Source: Saccopteryx bilineata
Taxonomy: Eukaryota; Chordata; Mammalia; Chiroptera; Emballonuridae
Reading direction: 5' to 3'
NCBI RefSeq assembly: GCF_036850765.1
Contig: NC_089494.1
Location: 234,316,779-234,380,778 of the forward strand
DNA length: 64,000 nucleotides
Shown here: positions 1 to 11,579 of the stretch, piece after piece
Numbering within the stretch: position 1 is the first letter of the stretch
How the letters are laid out: every line of letters starts with the position of its first letter
Notes under the pieces: generated by a model
The model's database searches: none
Told to the model about the DNA's origin: nothing
Seen by the model: the letters and a program-made list of their open reading frames with translations, nothing else
Position numbers and translations under genes: made by a program

Positions 1-337
1 CCCTACTGCCATTTTATAAATTGCTTTCTGTTGGTTTTGTATCTTGTTTGATTCTTCTCTTTTGTTTTTCTATCATTTGTTTTTGTTTGTTTGTGTTCCA
101 TACTTCTTTCCTCTGTTGCTACCTTTTTGAAGTCAAGTGTTTTTGTGGTGGTTTTTTCAAGGGTGGTTACCATTAAGTAATGAAAAGGGTACCTACCATA
201 TTCATTGTAGTACCCTATCTTATGAGTTTTTCTGCACTTCATCGTCCTTTGCTACTGTTAATCTCCATCCTCTCCCCCCTTTTTGTCCTTTGTTGTCACA
301 GTTTAAGTTTGGTTTTATTGTGTTCTTGGTGGAGCTG
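1..337 (-). other. L1 inter-ORF region
   Basis: This sequence lies between the ORF1 stop and the expected ORF2 start, which is off the window. A homologous stretch follows ORF1 in the second L1 (about 45790-46168, plus strand). It holds a 79-codon open frame on the minus strand in both copies, ending in the residues IKWQ. I cannot tell if that frame is translated. Confidence 0.7.
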
Positions 338-1333
338 TTACTTGTGGTGTTGTTTTCTTTTGTTCTTTGAATCTGGTTGGAAAACCCCCTTTAGTATTTC
401 CTGGAGTTGGGGCTTTCTGCTGATAAATTCTCTCATCTTTTCTGTATTTGTGAATGTTTTTATATCTCCTTCGTACTTGAAGGATAGCTTTGATGGGTAT
501 AGTATTCTTGGCTGAAAGTTCCTCTCTTTCAGGGCTTTAAATATTGCGGTCCACTCTCTTCTAGCTTGTAGAGTTTCTGCTGAGAAATCTGATGATAATC
601 TAATAGGCCTTCCTTTATATGTTGTACTCTTCTTTTCCCTGGCTGCCTTGAGAATTTTTTCTTTGTCATTGGTTTGTGTCATCTTTATTATGATGTGCCT
701 TGGAGTGGGTTTGTTGGGGTTAAGAAAACTCGGTGTTCTATTTGCTTCTTGAATTTGAGGCTTTAGTTCTTTCCACAGGCTTGGGAAGTTCTTGTCTATT
801 ATTTGTTTGAGTATATTCTCCATTCCATTTTCTTTCTCTTCTCCCTCTGATATACCTATGATTCTTATGTTATTCTTTCTGATGGAGTCAGACAATTCCT
901 GTAGGGCTTTCTCGTTTTTTATTATTTTTGAGTCTCTTTCTTCTTCTCTCTGTTGTGCCTCAAGTTGTTTGTCTTCTATTTCACTAATCCTATCTTCAAT
1001 CTGGGCTGTTCTGTTAGCTAAGCTTGTTACCTCGTTTTTCAGCTCGTGAATTGAGTTTTTCATTTCTGTTTGATTTGTTTTTATAGTTTCAATTTCTTTG
1101 GTAATATATTCTTTGTGTTCATTGAGTTGTTTTCTGATCTCCCTAAATTGCCTTTCTGTGTTTTCTTGTATATCTCTGAGTATTTTTAAGATTTCTATTT
1201 TAAATTCTCTGTCATTTAGCTCCAAGGCTTCCAATATGTTAAGTCTTTTCTCCATAGATTTTTCCACATCTATTTGTGTTACCTCTCTTTCTTTTGTATC
1301 CATAATATTCTCTTTCCTCTTTCTTATTGACAT
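338..1333 (-). CDS. L1 ORF1 protein (RNA-binding chaperone of the L1 RNP), intact
   Basis: This frame encodes the L1 ORF1 protein, which trimerises, coats L1 RNA and acts as a nucleic-acid chaperone in the cytoplasmic RNP. The open frame is 331 codons, close to the usual mammalian length, without a stop or frameshift. The order fits the family: an N-terminal leader, a heptad-rich Glu/Lys/Arg coiled coil (about residues 45-155, with runs such as QIEDRISEIEDKQLEAQ), an RRM-like domain (about 155-250, entering with NNIRIIGISEGEE and with RHIIIKMT as its later strand), and a C-terminal domain (about 255-325) with YPSKLSFKYEG. The annotated first Met lies ten codons upstream of a second Met beginning MDTKERE. 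In the other L1 copy only that second Met is kept, so the native start is probably at 1303, giving 321 residues. It is preceded by the 5' UTR and followed by the inter-ORF spacer. Confidence 0.93.
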   Translation of the reverse strand: MSIRKRKENIMDTKEREVTQIDVEKSMEKRLNILEALELNDREFKIEILKILRDIQENTERQFREIRKQLNEHKEYITKEIETIKTNQTEMKNSIHELKNEVTSLANRTAQIEDRISEIEDKQLEAQQREEERDSKIIKNEKALQELSDSIRKNNIRIIGISEGEEKENGMENILKQIIDKNFPSLWKELKPQIQEANRTPSFLNPNKPTPRHIIIKMTQTNDKEKILKAAREKKSTTYKGRPIRLSSDFSAETLQARREWTAIFKALKERNFQPRILYPSKLSFKYEGDIKTFTNTEKMREFISRKPQLQEILKGVFQPDSKNKRKQHHK

Positions 1334-3643
1334 CTGAAGGTAGTCTTGTTGATAGCACTAATTAGAATTAATAAAGAGTAAAAAGTAAAAAAAAAAAAAA
1401 AAGTAAAACACCCCACAAAAAAAAACAGTAATAATTTATTATTTCCCCCTTTTTTCTTTCTTCTCTTTTCCTCCTCTCCCCTCCTCAGGAAAATATCATG
1501 CCTATAATGGAGGGCCTGATTTGGGGTGAAGAGTTCAAGGGGTAAAAAAAGGGAGTAGGGTCCTACTAAATGCAAAAAAAAAAAAAGGAGGAAAATCTTA
1601 GACAAGCATAAGATGATTTGCTTGTAAGTGATGGTCGACTAAGAGATATAATGAGAGTGATAAGAGGGAACCAGAAAAAAGGACGAAAAAAAAGAATAAT
1701 AAAGAAGAAAAAAAATAAAAATAATAAGTAAAAATCTGTTGTATTAAGTGGAGCAAAGACTAAATACAATGGAGACCTTGGGTTGGGAGGACCCAAAATG
1801 CCACAAAAATAAACAAACAAACAAGAAAAAAACAAAAACAAAACCGAAAAAGAAAAATAAAGCCAGAAAAAGCCTTGAATCCCAAATTAACTAATTTGTT
1901 CATGATTGAGGATTAAATGGGAGGCAAGTAAAACGAGAAAAGAAAAAACGAATAGAAAGGAAAAAATAAGAAAAAGAGAAAAACGAAGGAAGAAAAAAAA
2001 AGGAAGAGAAAAAAACAAAAGAAAGCAAAAGAAAAAAAAACAAAAGAGGAGAGAGTGAGAGTTAAGTGTTTTGGAGTATAACCTTAAAGGAGGGTGAGGA
2101 TGAAGAAGAGAAATAAAATGTAACACTCATGGGTAGTGTAGTTCAAGAAAAGGGAAGCATAAGATGGGCAGAGAATAGAAGGACCGAGGTGGAGGAAATA
2201 AAGGCAATAAGATAGAAGAAACAAACAACAACAAAAAAAATTAGTGGAACAAGTTGTAAAGTCTGTGGATTTTTCTTGATTTTGAGAGGTTAACTTCTTC
2301 CTTTTTCTTTTCTCTCCCTCTTCCTGGTCAGTGACTCTGTACCCCAGGCTCTGCCCCTGTGTCACACTTAGGTAGGGATTTGCAGTTAATGGGATTCTAT
2401 GGCAATGTCATATAATTGGCTTTAGTCTTGCTGGTAGTCAAGGCTTGTTGGCGTTTGCAGGGTCCAACGATGAGAGAGTTTGCTTTCCTGGAGTCTCTCT
2501 CCTAGTCCCCCCTTCCTGAATTAGCAGCCTGGTGATCCAGCTATAAGGCTGCAACTGCTTCTGCCTGGGGCATAAGAGGCTCAAAGAGCTGGGAAATCCC
2601 CACTCTATCCCCACTCAGCGCAAGGCTTTGGGAAAGGCTCTGGCAGTCAAGGTCTCCAGTGTAATCAGGCGGGGGTGGGAGTCAATTGTTGTCAAGGTGA
2701 CTGTTCAGCGCCTATCATTTAGTTGGACCTCTCAACCCAGGCTTTCCACACTTTGTAGCCTGTTTTGGCTTGGAAGAAGAGGCACTAGTCTCTGCTTACG
2801 ACTAGTGTAGTATAGATCTTATTATCTGCCAAGTCCCTCTTGTTAGCATTTATCCCTGAATATGGAGGCTCTATCAATCAGAAGTTGCCCCCGCCCCTTT
2901 AGCGAGAGGCACTAAAAAATATCACGCCTCTTGTCTTGGATCGCTGAACTGAGAGAGATCTTATCAATTAGAACCCGTGGGTGCGCAGATTTCATGGGTT
3001 AAGCTAATTTCAGTGATTGGGTCGCAGCTGTGCTCCCGAAGGTATTTCAGGCTGCCTGCACGCGCCCCTCCCCCAACGCTTGATTGTTAGCTTGAATGGC
3101 TGGGTGAGGTGCCCCGCCCACAGAGAGAATCTCCCAAGTAGGGAAGACCGCCCTGGCGCTTCTCCCGCTCCCCGCTGCTGGCGGCTGGGGCGCACCGGGC
3201 ACAGGATAATGGGGCACCCTGGGTGTGCAGGCCAGTAGGGCGCTCTGGGTGCGTGGAATGCCCAGGGCACGCGCGCAAATGGGGTGCTTCGGGCACCGGT
3301 GGCTGGGGACTCTCACTCGCAGTGCGCGGGCCGCTGGGAACGTTAGCGGTGCTCGCTCTGCAACCGGACTGGGCGCGCCGGCGGCTGCTCGCCGCTCCCG
3401 AGTGTGGGCTGACTCACCCCAGGCGCACTCCCTCCGCAGCTTGAATGAACGTCCCTGCGGTAGCTTCCTCCACACCCTCGTCTCTCAGATTCAAGTGATA
3501 ACAGTCCTTTCGCTTTCAGTTTGTGTGGAACTCCGGAATGCTCCGAGGATAAATTTTTCTGTTTCTAGTTGATAAATTTGTTGTGATTTTGGGGAGATCT
3601 GTCGGACGCGCTGCTCACGGCGCCATTTCCGTGACGTCACTCC
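1334..3643 (-). promoter_or_regulatory. L1 5' UTR and internal promoter region
   Basis: The 5' UTR of the first L1 has two parts. The distal part (about 2900-3643) is rich in G+C and CpG, as expected for an internal pol II promoter. The proximal part (about 1380-2300) is strongly strand-asymmetric: the plus strand is nearly all purine (A-rich with GA runs), so the L1 RNA would be pyrimidine-rich there. The extreme 5' end has a perfect CRE-like TGACGTCA and a nearby ATGGC core of the kind bound by YY1 in other L1 promoters. The element roles are inferred by analogy. Confidence 0.7.
3632..3639. promoter_or_regulatory. CRE-like palindrome at the L1 5' end
   Basis: TGACGTCA is a perfect 8-base CREB/ATF palindrome within 12 bases of the L1 5' terminus. 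In the second L1 the matching position reads TGACCAAA, so the site is lost or was never there. Function is inferred. Confidence 0.45.
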
Positions 3644-4609
3644 AGAAATAAATTTTTATTCTAGTGATTTTTTTCCCCTAAGGTGGTCTCTGTTTTGGAA
3701 GAGGTTTTTGAAACTGTTACTTAACAAGAATATCTCTTTCACAAAAAAGTTACTTTGAATCCTGAATAAATTCGTTTAATATGTGTATAGCCAACTATTG
3801 TTTCATAAACAGACTCTCAGCTGACGGATGAGCAGTCAATTCAGTAAAACTAATCAATTCAAGGAGCAGAACAAAAGAAAAAATTGTCAGTTCGTTCAGC
3901 CAGAAAGTAATGTGTCTGCTTGAAAAATCCATGGAGAATAAGGTAGCTGGACCATATTACTCAAGATACTGCTGAATGTGCAAACAAAAAAATATGGTAT
4001 CTTGATTCCATATATTCTGTTATTTCACTCAGTAGTGTAGTTACCCAAAGATCACAAAGCTCTTTGGAGAGTTGTGGGTGAGGATGGTTTAGGGAAGAAG
4101 AATCAGAATGAAAATGTAAAAAAAATTGATACTATATTCATTAGCAAGTCTTTGTAATGGAAGAAAAGGGTAAGTGTAATTGCTGCACATGCTATAGCTG
4201 AGGCCAAGTCACCAAGATGTCCTAGATGCTATTATCATGTGTTTTTCTTCTAGTATTATTTCCATTAAAGTAAGGCTTTTGTGTTTGTTTGTTTTTTTAC
4301 AATACTCAATAAAAATGTCAAAGTAGCTATAAAATGTTGTTAGTTCAAATTCAAATATGCTCCATTACCTTTTTATAGTCTCTGCTCTGCGACAGGTCCT
4401 GAGCCAAAGTCATCATTAAAAAAAAGAAGAATCAAAGCAACATGGGATTTAAAGCCATGTTCTCCTTTACCCTGAGAAAATATGTTGCACATATTTTCAA
4501 TAGAAATCTTATTATTCTATGCATCATCACTCAAATAAAACAATAGAGGAAGGTTTTTGATGATGTCAAGAAGCTCAAGAATGTTCATTAATACACTAAT
4601 TTAGAAAGA

Positions 4610-4785
4610 AATGAAGTAAACAAGGAAAACGGGGAAGGTAAAAAGAAAGGAAGGAAACGAGGGAAGGAAGGAAAGAGGAAAAAAGCAAAAGAAGAAAGCA
4701 GATTACAAGAGAAGAAAAAAAAGAAAGAGAAGGAGGGAAAGAAAAAAATAGAGAAGGATAAAGACAAGAAGGGAAGGAAGATGGG
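4610..4785. repeat. Purine-rich low-complexity tract
   Basis: The plus strand is almost only A and G (GGAA, GAAA and AAGG runs) for about 175 bases. The 79-codon minus frame across it, made of Phe, Ser and Leu, is an artefact of the composition. Confidence 0.8.
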
Positions 4786-5829
4786 GCTTAAGAAATCAAG
4801 TCCAGTCCCTGATTGTATCACCCCCAACCCCTAAGGCTTCAGTTACTTCATATGTCCCCTTCGTCCATATCAACACAAAGTACTGTATAAATTTGTTCAA
4901 AGGTGAGATTGAACAGTTACATCTGCACACTGATTTACCCCAGCTCAATATAATTTAGCATTACACAATCATTACCATCACCTTGCAAATCCTTCCCCGC
5001 CTTCCCTCAAGCTGTTCTCTCTGGGATCCCAACTCCTTTATAAATTCATGGTCCCACAGGTGCTGGTCTTCACTGCTACTCCAACCAGTTCCTTGCCCCA
5101 TTAGAAACATAAACCCACCCTGAGACCTCACTTCCTTGGAACTCCCTCAAAAATCAAAAAGACCACTTTCTCTTCTTCCTTCCAAACTTAGGAGGCACTG
5201 TTAGAATGTCCTGATTCCCAATTCCACTACAAAGCCACAACATTTCCAGCTCTAGGTAAAATCCCATGTTTTAATTTTAGATCACTGCCCTTTTCATGGT
5301 CTCCTTGCAGTGAATCCCTGCAGTTTCCTACCTTCTCTTCGCTCCTCTGATGTTTCTTCACTGATTAGCACTTTCTCTTTCCCCATGGGCTGCCATCTCT
5401 CACACACAATAAACAGGCTCAATCTTTTCAATACATTTAAAATCTATCTCTTGTCTTATACCTCTCTTAACTCTTCTCATTCTCATTTTCTCAACCAAAC
5501 TTCCTAAATAAGTTATGCCTACTTTCTCTCTGTTTGTTCACTCCTTGATCTAAAGTAGTCTGATGTCTGTCCCAACCATGTTACCAGAGTTCCCACTCAC
5601 CTGCCAACTGCTGAATGCAAAGTCTCCGTAGCGTTTGTACTGGCCTGTTTGAGGTATGTATATTTGATATTATCAACTCTCGGTGCTCTTTATTCTTTTG
5701 CTTCCATAACACCTGCTTTCCTGGCTTTTCTTCTCTCTCAGTATTCCATCTTGATCTCTTATGCTTGAATCCAGGTCTTTAAAGTTCTCCAAGGTTCCTT
5801 TTATTTATCTCTCTTTTCCTTTCACCATG

Positions 5830-5831
<2 letters not shown>

Positions 5832-5880
<49 letters not shown>
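5832..5880. repeat. (TC)n microsatellite
   Basis: About 24 uninterrupted TC dinucleotides. Long pure dinucleotide arrays like this are usually length-polymorphic. Confidence 0.95.
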
Positions 5881-5882
<2 letters not shown>

Positions 5883-6394
5883 GGCATACTCACACTTAAA
5901 CATTTAAATGTTATCTGTAACTGCACCAGAGAAGTTTCCTTAGGCATGGAAATACCTACTACATAGATTTATCGTGTAGATTATACATAAATAGACACAT
6001 AAAATGTCTAATACCATGCTCGACACATAAAACAAACTCCAAAGAGAATTTTCAACTCTTTGTGTTGAGTTATTTGGTTTTGGCAAATATACTTTCATCA
6101 CAGAACTCACTACTGAACTTTAGCTTAACTATGTAACTGCATATTGCACCTTCGTATCTGACAGAAACCTCAAAGATGTTTTCCAAACTAAAGTCTCATT
6201 CTCTTTCTCAGCCTCTTACGTTTCTCCTTTTAACCCCCTAAAATAGGTCTACTGTTTTTCATATTTCAAATTTAGGTTGAAGACTCTAGATTGTGCTTAT
6301 ACTTCATATCTGCCCAGAAAACATCTATTTTTAAAATTCTAAATCACTAGTTCTCTCTCCCACAGTATTTAATTTCCATCATCCCAGAAATTTC

Positions 6395-6560
6395 ATCACT
6401 GTTAGAGTCAAACAACATAGAAGGGTAAGATTTAAATTTTGGTTCCGTTTCTTTGTACCTATTTGATCTTGTATAAGTTACTCAGCTTCTCTTTACATCA
6501 TTTTCCTATTGTAAAGAATGGGGTCAGTAGTTGTAAAACAGTTATGAATACCTGACAAAA
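6395..6560 (+). repeat. MIR-like ancient SINE fragment
   Basis: The order of an information-loss-type MIR core is visible: a 'gtataagttactcagcttct' stretch, then a 'cattttcctattgtaaaga' stretch and a short-repeat 3' part. Divergence is high, as expected for a mammal-wide element. Confidence 0.6.
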
Positions 6561-6599
6561 AGTAAATGTTCAATACACTTAAGTTATTATGCACATGTG

Positions 6600-6790
6600 C
6601 AAAATTATGTAGACAGTAAATTACCATTATTTGTATTGTACTAGTTCCTCTTCACTGCTGGATCATGAAGTCTTTGGGGAAAGAGACTTTAGACTATTCT
6701 AAATCTCTGTATCTCCAAAACCTAATGCTGTGCCTAGCATTAAGGAGCTCTTCAATAAATATTTGTTGAGTAAATGTATAAAATGATGAA
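6600..6790 (+). repeat. L2-like 3' end
   Basis: The terminal signature of L2 is recognisable: 'ctgtgcctagcattaagg' followed by 'caataaatatttgttgagta'. It is an old, diverged fragment. Confidence 0.65.
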
Positions 6791-7379
6791 TAGCCACTAT
6801 TGTTACAGAGATATAAGTGTATATGAAGTAGTGAGAACTCAGCAGTTCCCTCACAACAGAGAATCCTTTATTAAATGCCTTTGGCTAATCTCCAGTTGCA
6901 GTAACAGCACATTTTTAAAGTCAATATTCTTGGATACCACAAAATAATTTTGTAAAGGTAAGGGAGTGGGAATATTTATAAGTCTATGATCACATGCACA
7001 AAGGTAAAAAAGTTCTCACTTTTCTACCTCCTCAGTCTTCTCACTTCAGAATACATCACCTAGTCACATATAGCAGGCTTGTCTCCATGACAAACTACAT
7101 TGTACCCCATTTCTATTTCTAGTGTTTAATGATTAGAATTACTAGCCAGGACTTTTTTCTTTCTTGGTGATATAGGCACTATCATCTCTTGGATACCTGC
7201 TTCCATGGCCAGTTTTAAAAGAGCCATTCTTGAATGTATTCTAATTTCAAAAACTGACAGATTATTATTCTTGGTGGTGTCATATGTGTGTAATAAAGTA
7301 TTGTTTTTTTAGATTTTAAAGCTATGGGCTAATACATTAGGTGAACAAGAAAAAAGAAATAATAGAAATGAACAGTAGT

Positions 7380-7510
7380 TAGGCACCCATTATGTTCCAG
7401 TCATTGCTTAATTCTCACGACACTGATAATTATTTTATTCTCCACTTATGTATGAAGACACTAAGACCCACAGAGATTAAGTAGCTTGTCACAGAAGTAG
7501 TAATTAATAA
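7380..7510 (+). repeat. MIR-like fragment
   Basis: It matches the MIR 3' half by eye ('ccacttatgtatgaagacac', 'agagattaagtagcttgtca'). It is followed by a short ATTA-rich tract. Confidence 0.6.
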
Positions 7511-8078
7511 ATTAATTAATTAATCTGGTTATTTTGTTTTTTAAGAAGACGTTGTGGGGGTTTTTTTAATCTTAAAGACTAACCATGAACACATCAAAAT
7601 TACAACTAAATTATAGAACAATCAACCTAGAGGACTATCTAAAGGCTAATTAAACAAAATCTTATAACTAAGGATATAAAGAAGAAGCCACCTTGAGACT
7701 GATGTTGCCTTCTTTTTTTTTTTTTTTTACAAATTGAAGGCAAGATCCTCCACCTGCATGAAAATTATCACTTGCTTCATTGCATTGATCTGGAACAGAA
7801 CCCACATATCCTGGAGGTATGCCTGTATAAAGGCTCCCCTAAATGCCTTGAGAATTATCACTGATTGTTTCCTAAAAAAAAGCTAAGTGGAAGATTAAAA
7901 CAATAACATGAATAATTTAAATCTATAATTCAGCATTATCAGAATTAGCAGGAAATTCCATTCCAGTTTGCTCGTACATGGCACTTCAGAACAAACAAAA
8001 TTATCATAATTATAAAGAAAACTGAAGAAATTTTCCTTGGGGATTTACATGCCACCACAACTGCTCAGGACTCTAGAG

Positions 8079-8406
8079 CCGGGGTCCCCAAACCTTTTAC
8101 ACAGGGGGTCAGTTCACTGTCCCTCAGACCGTTGGAGGGCCGGACTATAAAAGAAAACTATGAACAAATCCCTATGCACACTGCACATATTTTAAAGTAA
8201 AAAAACAAAATTGGAACAAATACAATATTTAAAATAAAGAACAAATAAATTTAAATCAACAAACTGACCAGTATTTCAATGGGAACTATGGGCCGGCTTT
8301 TGGCTAATGAGATGATCAATGTGCCTCTTCCGGAAGTGCGGTGGGGGCCAGATAAATGGCCTCAGGGGGTTGCACGTGGACTGCGGGCCATAGTTTGGGA
8401 CCCCTG
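8079..8406 (+). mobile_element. Non-autonomous hAT transposon (328 bp), copy 1
   Basis: The element begins CCGGGGTCCCCAAAC and ends with the inverted counterpart GTTTGGGACCCCTG, and is flanked by a perfect 8-bp TSD, CTCTAGAG (8071-8078 and 8407-8414). Eight-base TSDs and CAGGG-type termini define hAT elements. It encodes no transposase and must have been moved in trans. A second copy, in the opposite orientation, lies at 23082-23398. An open frame of 60 codons inside it is not a gene. Confidence 0.93.
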
Positions 8407-8414
8407 CTCTAGAG

Positions 8415-9327
8415 GAATCCTGCATTACATTTTAAACAATCTGCAAAGTAACCTTCACTAAAGACAGTCCAGTTTCATCAGTCACAGTTCAAAATGTTGC
8501 AAACTTGAAGCACCAAACTTGTTTGAAAATTTTCACAAATAACCAAAATTATTACCTTGTATCAAAATCTAAAAAACAAGTGTAGAATGCATCTGTGTTT
8601 CTCTATAAGGACAGAGAAGACACATATTACTAAGCAGCAGCCTTGATGGTGTTTCAGGAAATGTCAGTAGAAGTCCAAGCAAAAAGAACGAGGTCCGAGA
8701 GTCATGTTAGCTTCTCCTAGGTCAGGTGGGTGGAAGATTTTAGACACCACCAACAGCAAACAGCCAGGAGACTATGGGGCAAGTAAATCTCCCATAGCCA
8801 GAGTGATTTAAGGGAATGTCAGGAAACCAGAGATGTGGGTAAAAAACACTATGGCTGCTTCTAAACAGCCCACTTTTAAGCTAATGGCTGCTCCAAACTG
8901 CGTCAAAAGTGCCTCTAGCTGCCCTATGGCTTCCGGTTCACCTTCATCCTTCCCAAGGCATTTCTGGTTTCCAGGCCTTAAAATCCCATAGAGACCAGGT
9001 GGAGAGGCACCGTGAGAACATTATGATTGACTTTTCTTTAAGGTACAGGCCCCTGGAAATCTGTCTCTGGATGTTCAATGTTTTTCTTTGTTTAAGTAAA
9101 ACATTTATTAGTTTACATTTCTTAATTTAAAAAAAAAAGATCTTCGGAAGAATAAAGAGAAATCAAAAGTGTTACCTGTTTGTTGGAAACAATGAGAACT
9201 CTAAATGGGGACAGGAGAGAGACTTTTCACTGAATACTTTTCTTATAGTTTTTTACATTTGAATCATGGGAAGGTAGAATCCTTGCAAAAATTAAATGTT
9301 AATTTTTTAAGTGAAATAATAAAGATA
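8415..9327. other. Non-coding stretch, no gene seen
   Basis: Unique-looking sequence between the hAT element and the next SINE. A 73-codon plus frame at 8909-9130 has no start context, splice sites or recognisable protein features, and I do not call it. Confidence 0.5.
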
Positions 9328-9340
9328 AAAACTGTAACTA

Positions 9341-9754
9341 GGCCCTGGCCGGTTGGCTCAGCGGTAGAGCGTCGACCTGGCATGCGGGGGACCCTGGTTC
9401 GATTCCCGGCCAGGGCACGTAGGGGAGGCGCCCATTTGCTTCTCCACCCCCACCCCCTCCTTCCTCTCTGTCTCTCTCTTCCCCTCCCACAGCCGAGGCT
9501 CCATTGGAGCAGGGATGGCCCGGGCGCTGGGGATGGCTCCTTGGCCTCTGCCCCAGGCGCTGGAGTGGCTCTGGTCGCGGTGGAGCGACGCCCCGGAGGA
9601 GCAGAGCATCGCCCCCTGGTGGGCAGAGCGTCGCCCCTGGTGGGCGTGCCAGGTGGATCCCGGTCGGGCGCATGCGGGAGTCTGTCTGTCTCTCCCCGTT
9701 TCCAGCTTCAGAAAAATACAAAAAAAAACAAAAAATAAAAAAAATAAAAAAAAT
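9341..9754 (+). mobile_element. tRNA-derived SINE, type A (full length)
   Basis: The head folds like a tRNA: a GCCCTGG/CCAGGGC acceptor-like pair, an A box (TGGCTCAGCGGTAGAGCG) and a B box within a T-arm. A long unrelated body of about 300 bases follows, ending in an A-rich tail. The TSD is AAAACTGTAACTA (9328-9340 and 9755-9767). The several open frames of 80-180 codons on both strands are shared by all type A copies and are not genes. Confidence 0.96.
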
Positions 9755-9767
9755 AAAACTGTAACTA

Positions 9768-11178
9768 GAGTCATATTGATGAACACCCCTATTCCAATGT
9801 CTAACTATACAGAATGCAATATATATATTTCAGGTCTCTTACGTAGTTTTCGTTGAGCTAACAAAATCTGAAAAAGACAATCCTTTTCCTCAAAACATTA
9901 ACCTTACTTCCAAATAAAAGTCTGTCTGGACAAAAGTACTAACCATGCACCCAAAAATGTGGTAGGCAATTAATCACAATATCACGATTAGAAGAGACAG
10001 CTTTCAGGTTAAGTCGAGTGAAGTGGTCGGTAAAACTGAGATAATCACTAAACATAAAACAGTAGAAATACTTCCCCATTCCAGCTGAAATCCCAGTTGA
10101 GAATCCAACAGAGTTATGTTCAAACAGTGGGCATGCAGTTCCAGTTTTTTGTTTTTTTTTTTATAAAAGTACTTGGAGGACACATGAAGATAAAAAAAAT
10201 AAAAAGAATATAATTTAACTAAAAAATCATTTGTGTTCTTGGGTCTATTTTGCTAAATTTTTCTCCTTACCTAATCCCTCAGTGGCCCCTACTCCAGCTG
10301 CCTCCCAAATCTGAAAGTGAGGTGAAAACAAATAATTAATTAATCCTGTGCTAACTTAAAAAAACAATCTTTGCCCTTAAACCCAATGACTATCAAGTTC
10401 AGAATAGGCTCTTAGTAGAATAGAGAGCTGTGTTATTTTACATAGGTACCTCTCAAATTGAGTGGAGTCAAGCTAATTTTATGAGAAATTGTCAATAATA
10501 CACATAGTTTATGTGGACTCACAAGAGTTGATCCGAATAATAAAGTTTAAAAAATAAACAAATATCCTTTTACCTCTTGAATTACCACCTAGTGTGTGAG
10601 ATATGTATCAGAGACTAAGAACCATTTTTTAGACAGGAATGAAGTTAGTCATTGAGCTGAGGATTATAAAAATCGTTTCTCATTTTTTTCAAAGCACACT
10701 GAATAGAATTTAGAATGTAAGTGACCTATGATTGCTGACATATAATTGTTTCTTGCACATTTCTAGGTGGAAAGGATGTTAGTCTAGTGCTAATACCTTC
10801 TGTGGGAATATTTTGGGAACTCATTCTGTTGTCTTCCTCTAAAACAAAAGCAATATAAGTTGATTTTGTTATTTCAAGAAACAAAATATTTTATCTGATT
10901 CCAGTGAAATTGTGAACACAGGAAAATATTTCTTCACTTATTCCAAAGGCGACACTGACAGAGCATTCAGCATAGCACAGCCCTCAGAACTGAGTAGACT
11001 AACACAAAAACTAAACTTTCATACATGTTTAATAATGTTTTACCATGCCATCCTTATATGCCAAATTAAATTATGCAAAAAACAAACCAGATTTTTGCAG
11101 AATTCTGCAAACAATAAGTGAGGGCACATAACACCCACCAAAAAGAAACAGAATTGGAGGGCTGGAGAAGAGCAAGGT
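9768..11178. other. Non-coding stretch, no gene seen
   Basis: AT-rich sequence between two type A SINEs. I see no recognisable repeat family and no convincing exon. Confidence 0.5.
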
Positions 11179-11188
11179 CAGGAATCTT

Positions 11189-11579
11189 CTTTTTTTTTTT
11201 TTTTCTGAAGCTGGAAACAGGGAGAGACAGTCAGACAGACTCCCGCATGCGCTCGACCGGGATCCACCCGGCATGCCCACCAGGGGCGACGCTCTGCCCA
11301 CCAGGGGGCGATGCTCTGCCCCTCCGGGGCTTTGCTCTGCTGCGACCAGAGCCGCTCTAGCGCTTGGGGCAGAGGCCAAGGAGCCATCCCCAGCGCCCGG
11401 GCCATCTTTGCTCCAATGGAGCCTTGGCTGCGGGAGGGGAAGAGAGAGACAGAGAGGAAGGAGGGGGTGGGGGTGGAGAAGCAAATGGGTGCTTCTCCTA
11501 TGTGCCCTGGCCGGGAATCGAACCCGGGGCCCCCGCACGCCAGGTCGACGCTCTACCGCTGAGCCAACCGGCCAGGGCC
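11189..11579 (-). mobile_element. tRNA-derived SINE, type A (full length)
   Basis: This is a minus-strand copy: the poly(T) side is at 11189 and the tRNA-like head ends at 11579. The TSD is CAGGAATCTT (11179-11188 and 11580-11589). The body is close to the other type A copies, so it is probably young. Confidence 0.96.

Larger units (their letters stand above)
1..3643 (-). mobile_element. L1 retrotransposon, 5' part (5' UTR, ORF1, inter-ORF)
   Basis: Reading the minus strand, a GC-rich and CpG-rich 5' end near 3643 leads into a 2.3 kb 5' UTR, then ORF1 (1333-338), then the inter-ORF region, where the window ends before ORF2. The extreme 5' end carries a TGACGTCA palindrome (3632-3639) followed by an ATGGCGCC stretch. 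The second L1 in this window ends at the homologous point (about 48688), so 3643 is probably the true 5' terminus and the copy is not 5'-truncated. Whether ORF2 is intact cannot be seen. The flanking sequence right of 3643 is ordinary AT-rich DNA. Confidence 0.93.
3644..6390. other. Non-coding stretch, no gene seen
   Basis: AT-rich sequence with no convincing exon or recognised young repeat. It includes a purine-rich low-complexity tract at about 4610-4785 (A/G on the plus strand) and a pyrimidine-rich non-coding block at about 4850-5830 that may be an old unrecognised repeat. Confidence 0.5.

Noticed and set aside
1324..2365. Several minus frames rich in Phe, Leu and Ser
   Set aside because: They are translations of the purine-rich tract in the L1 5' UTR.
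9341..9415. tRNA gene
   Set aside because: The head folds like a tRNA, but it continues into a SINE body with an A-tail and TSD, as do all similar heads in the window.
9205..9738. Open frame of 177 codons, and similar 80-185 codon frames at 11071, 13774, 15749, 24826, 38053, 42490, 46671, 55028 and 57685
   Set aside because: All lie in type A SINEs and recur in every copy on both strands. They reflect the GC-rich SINE body, not genes.
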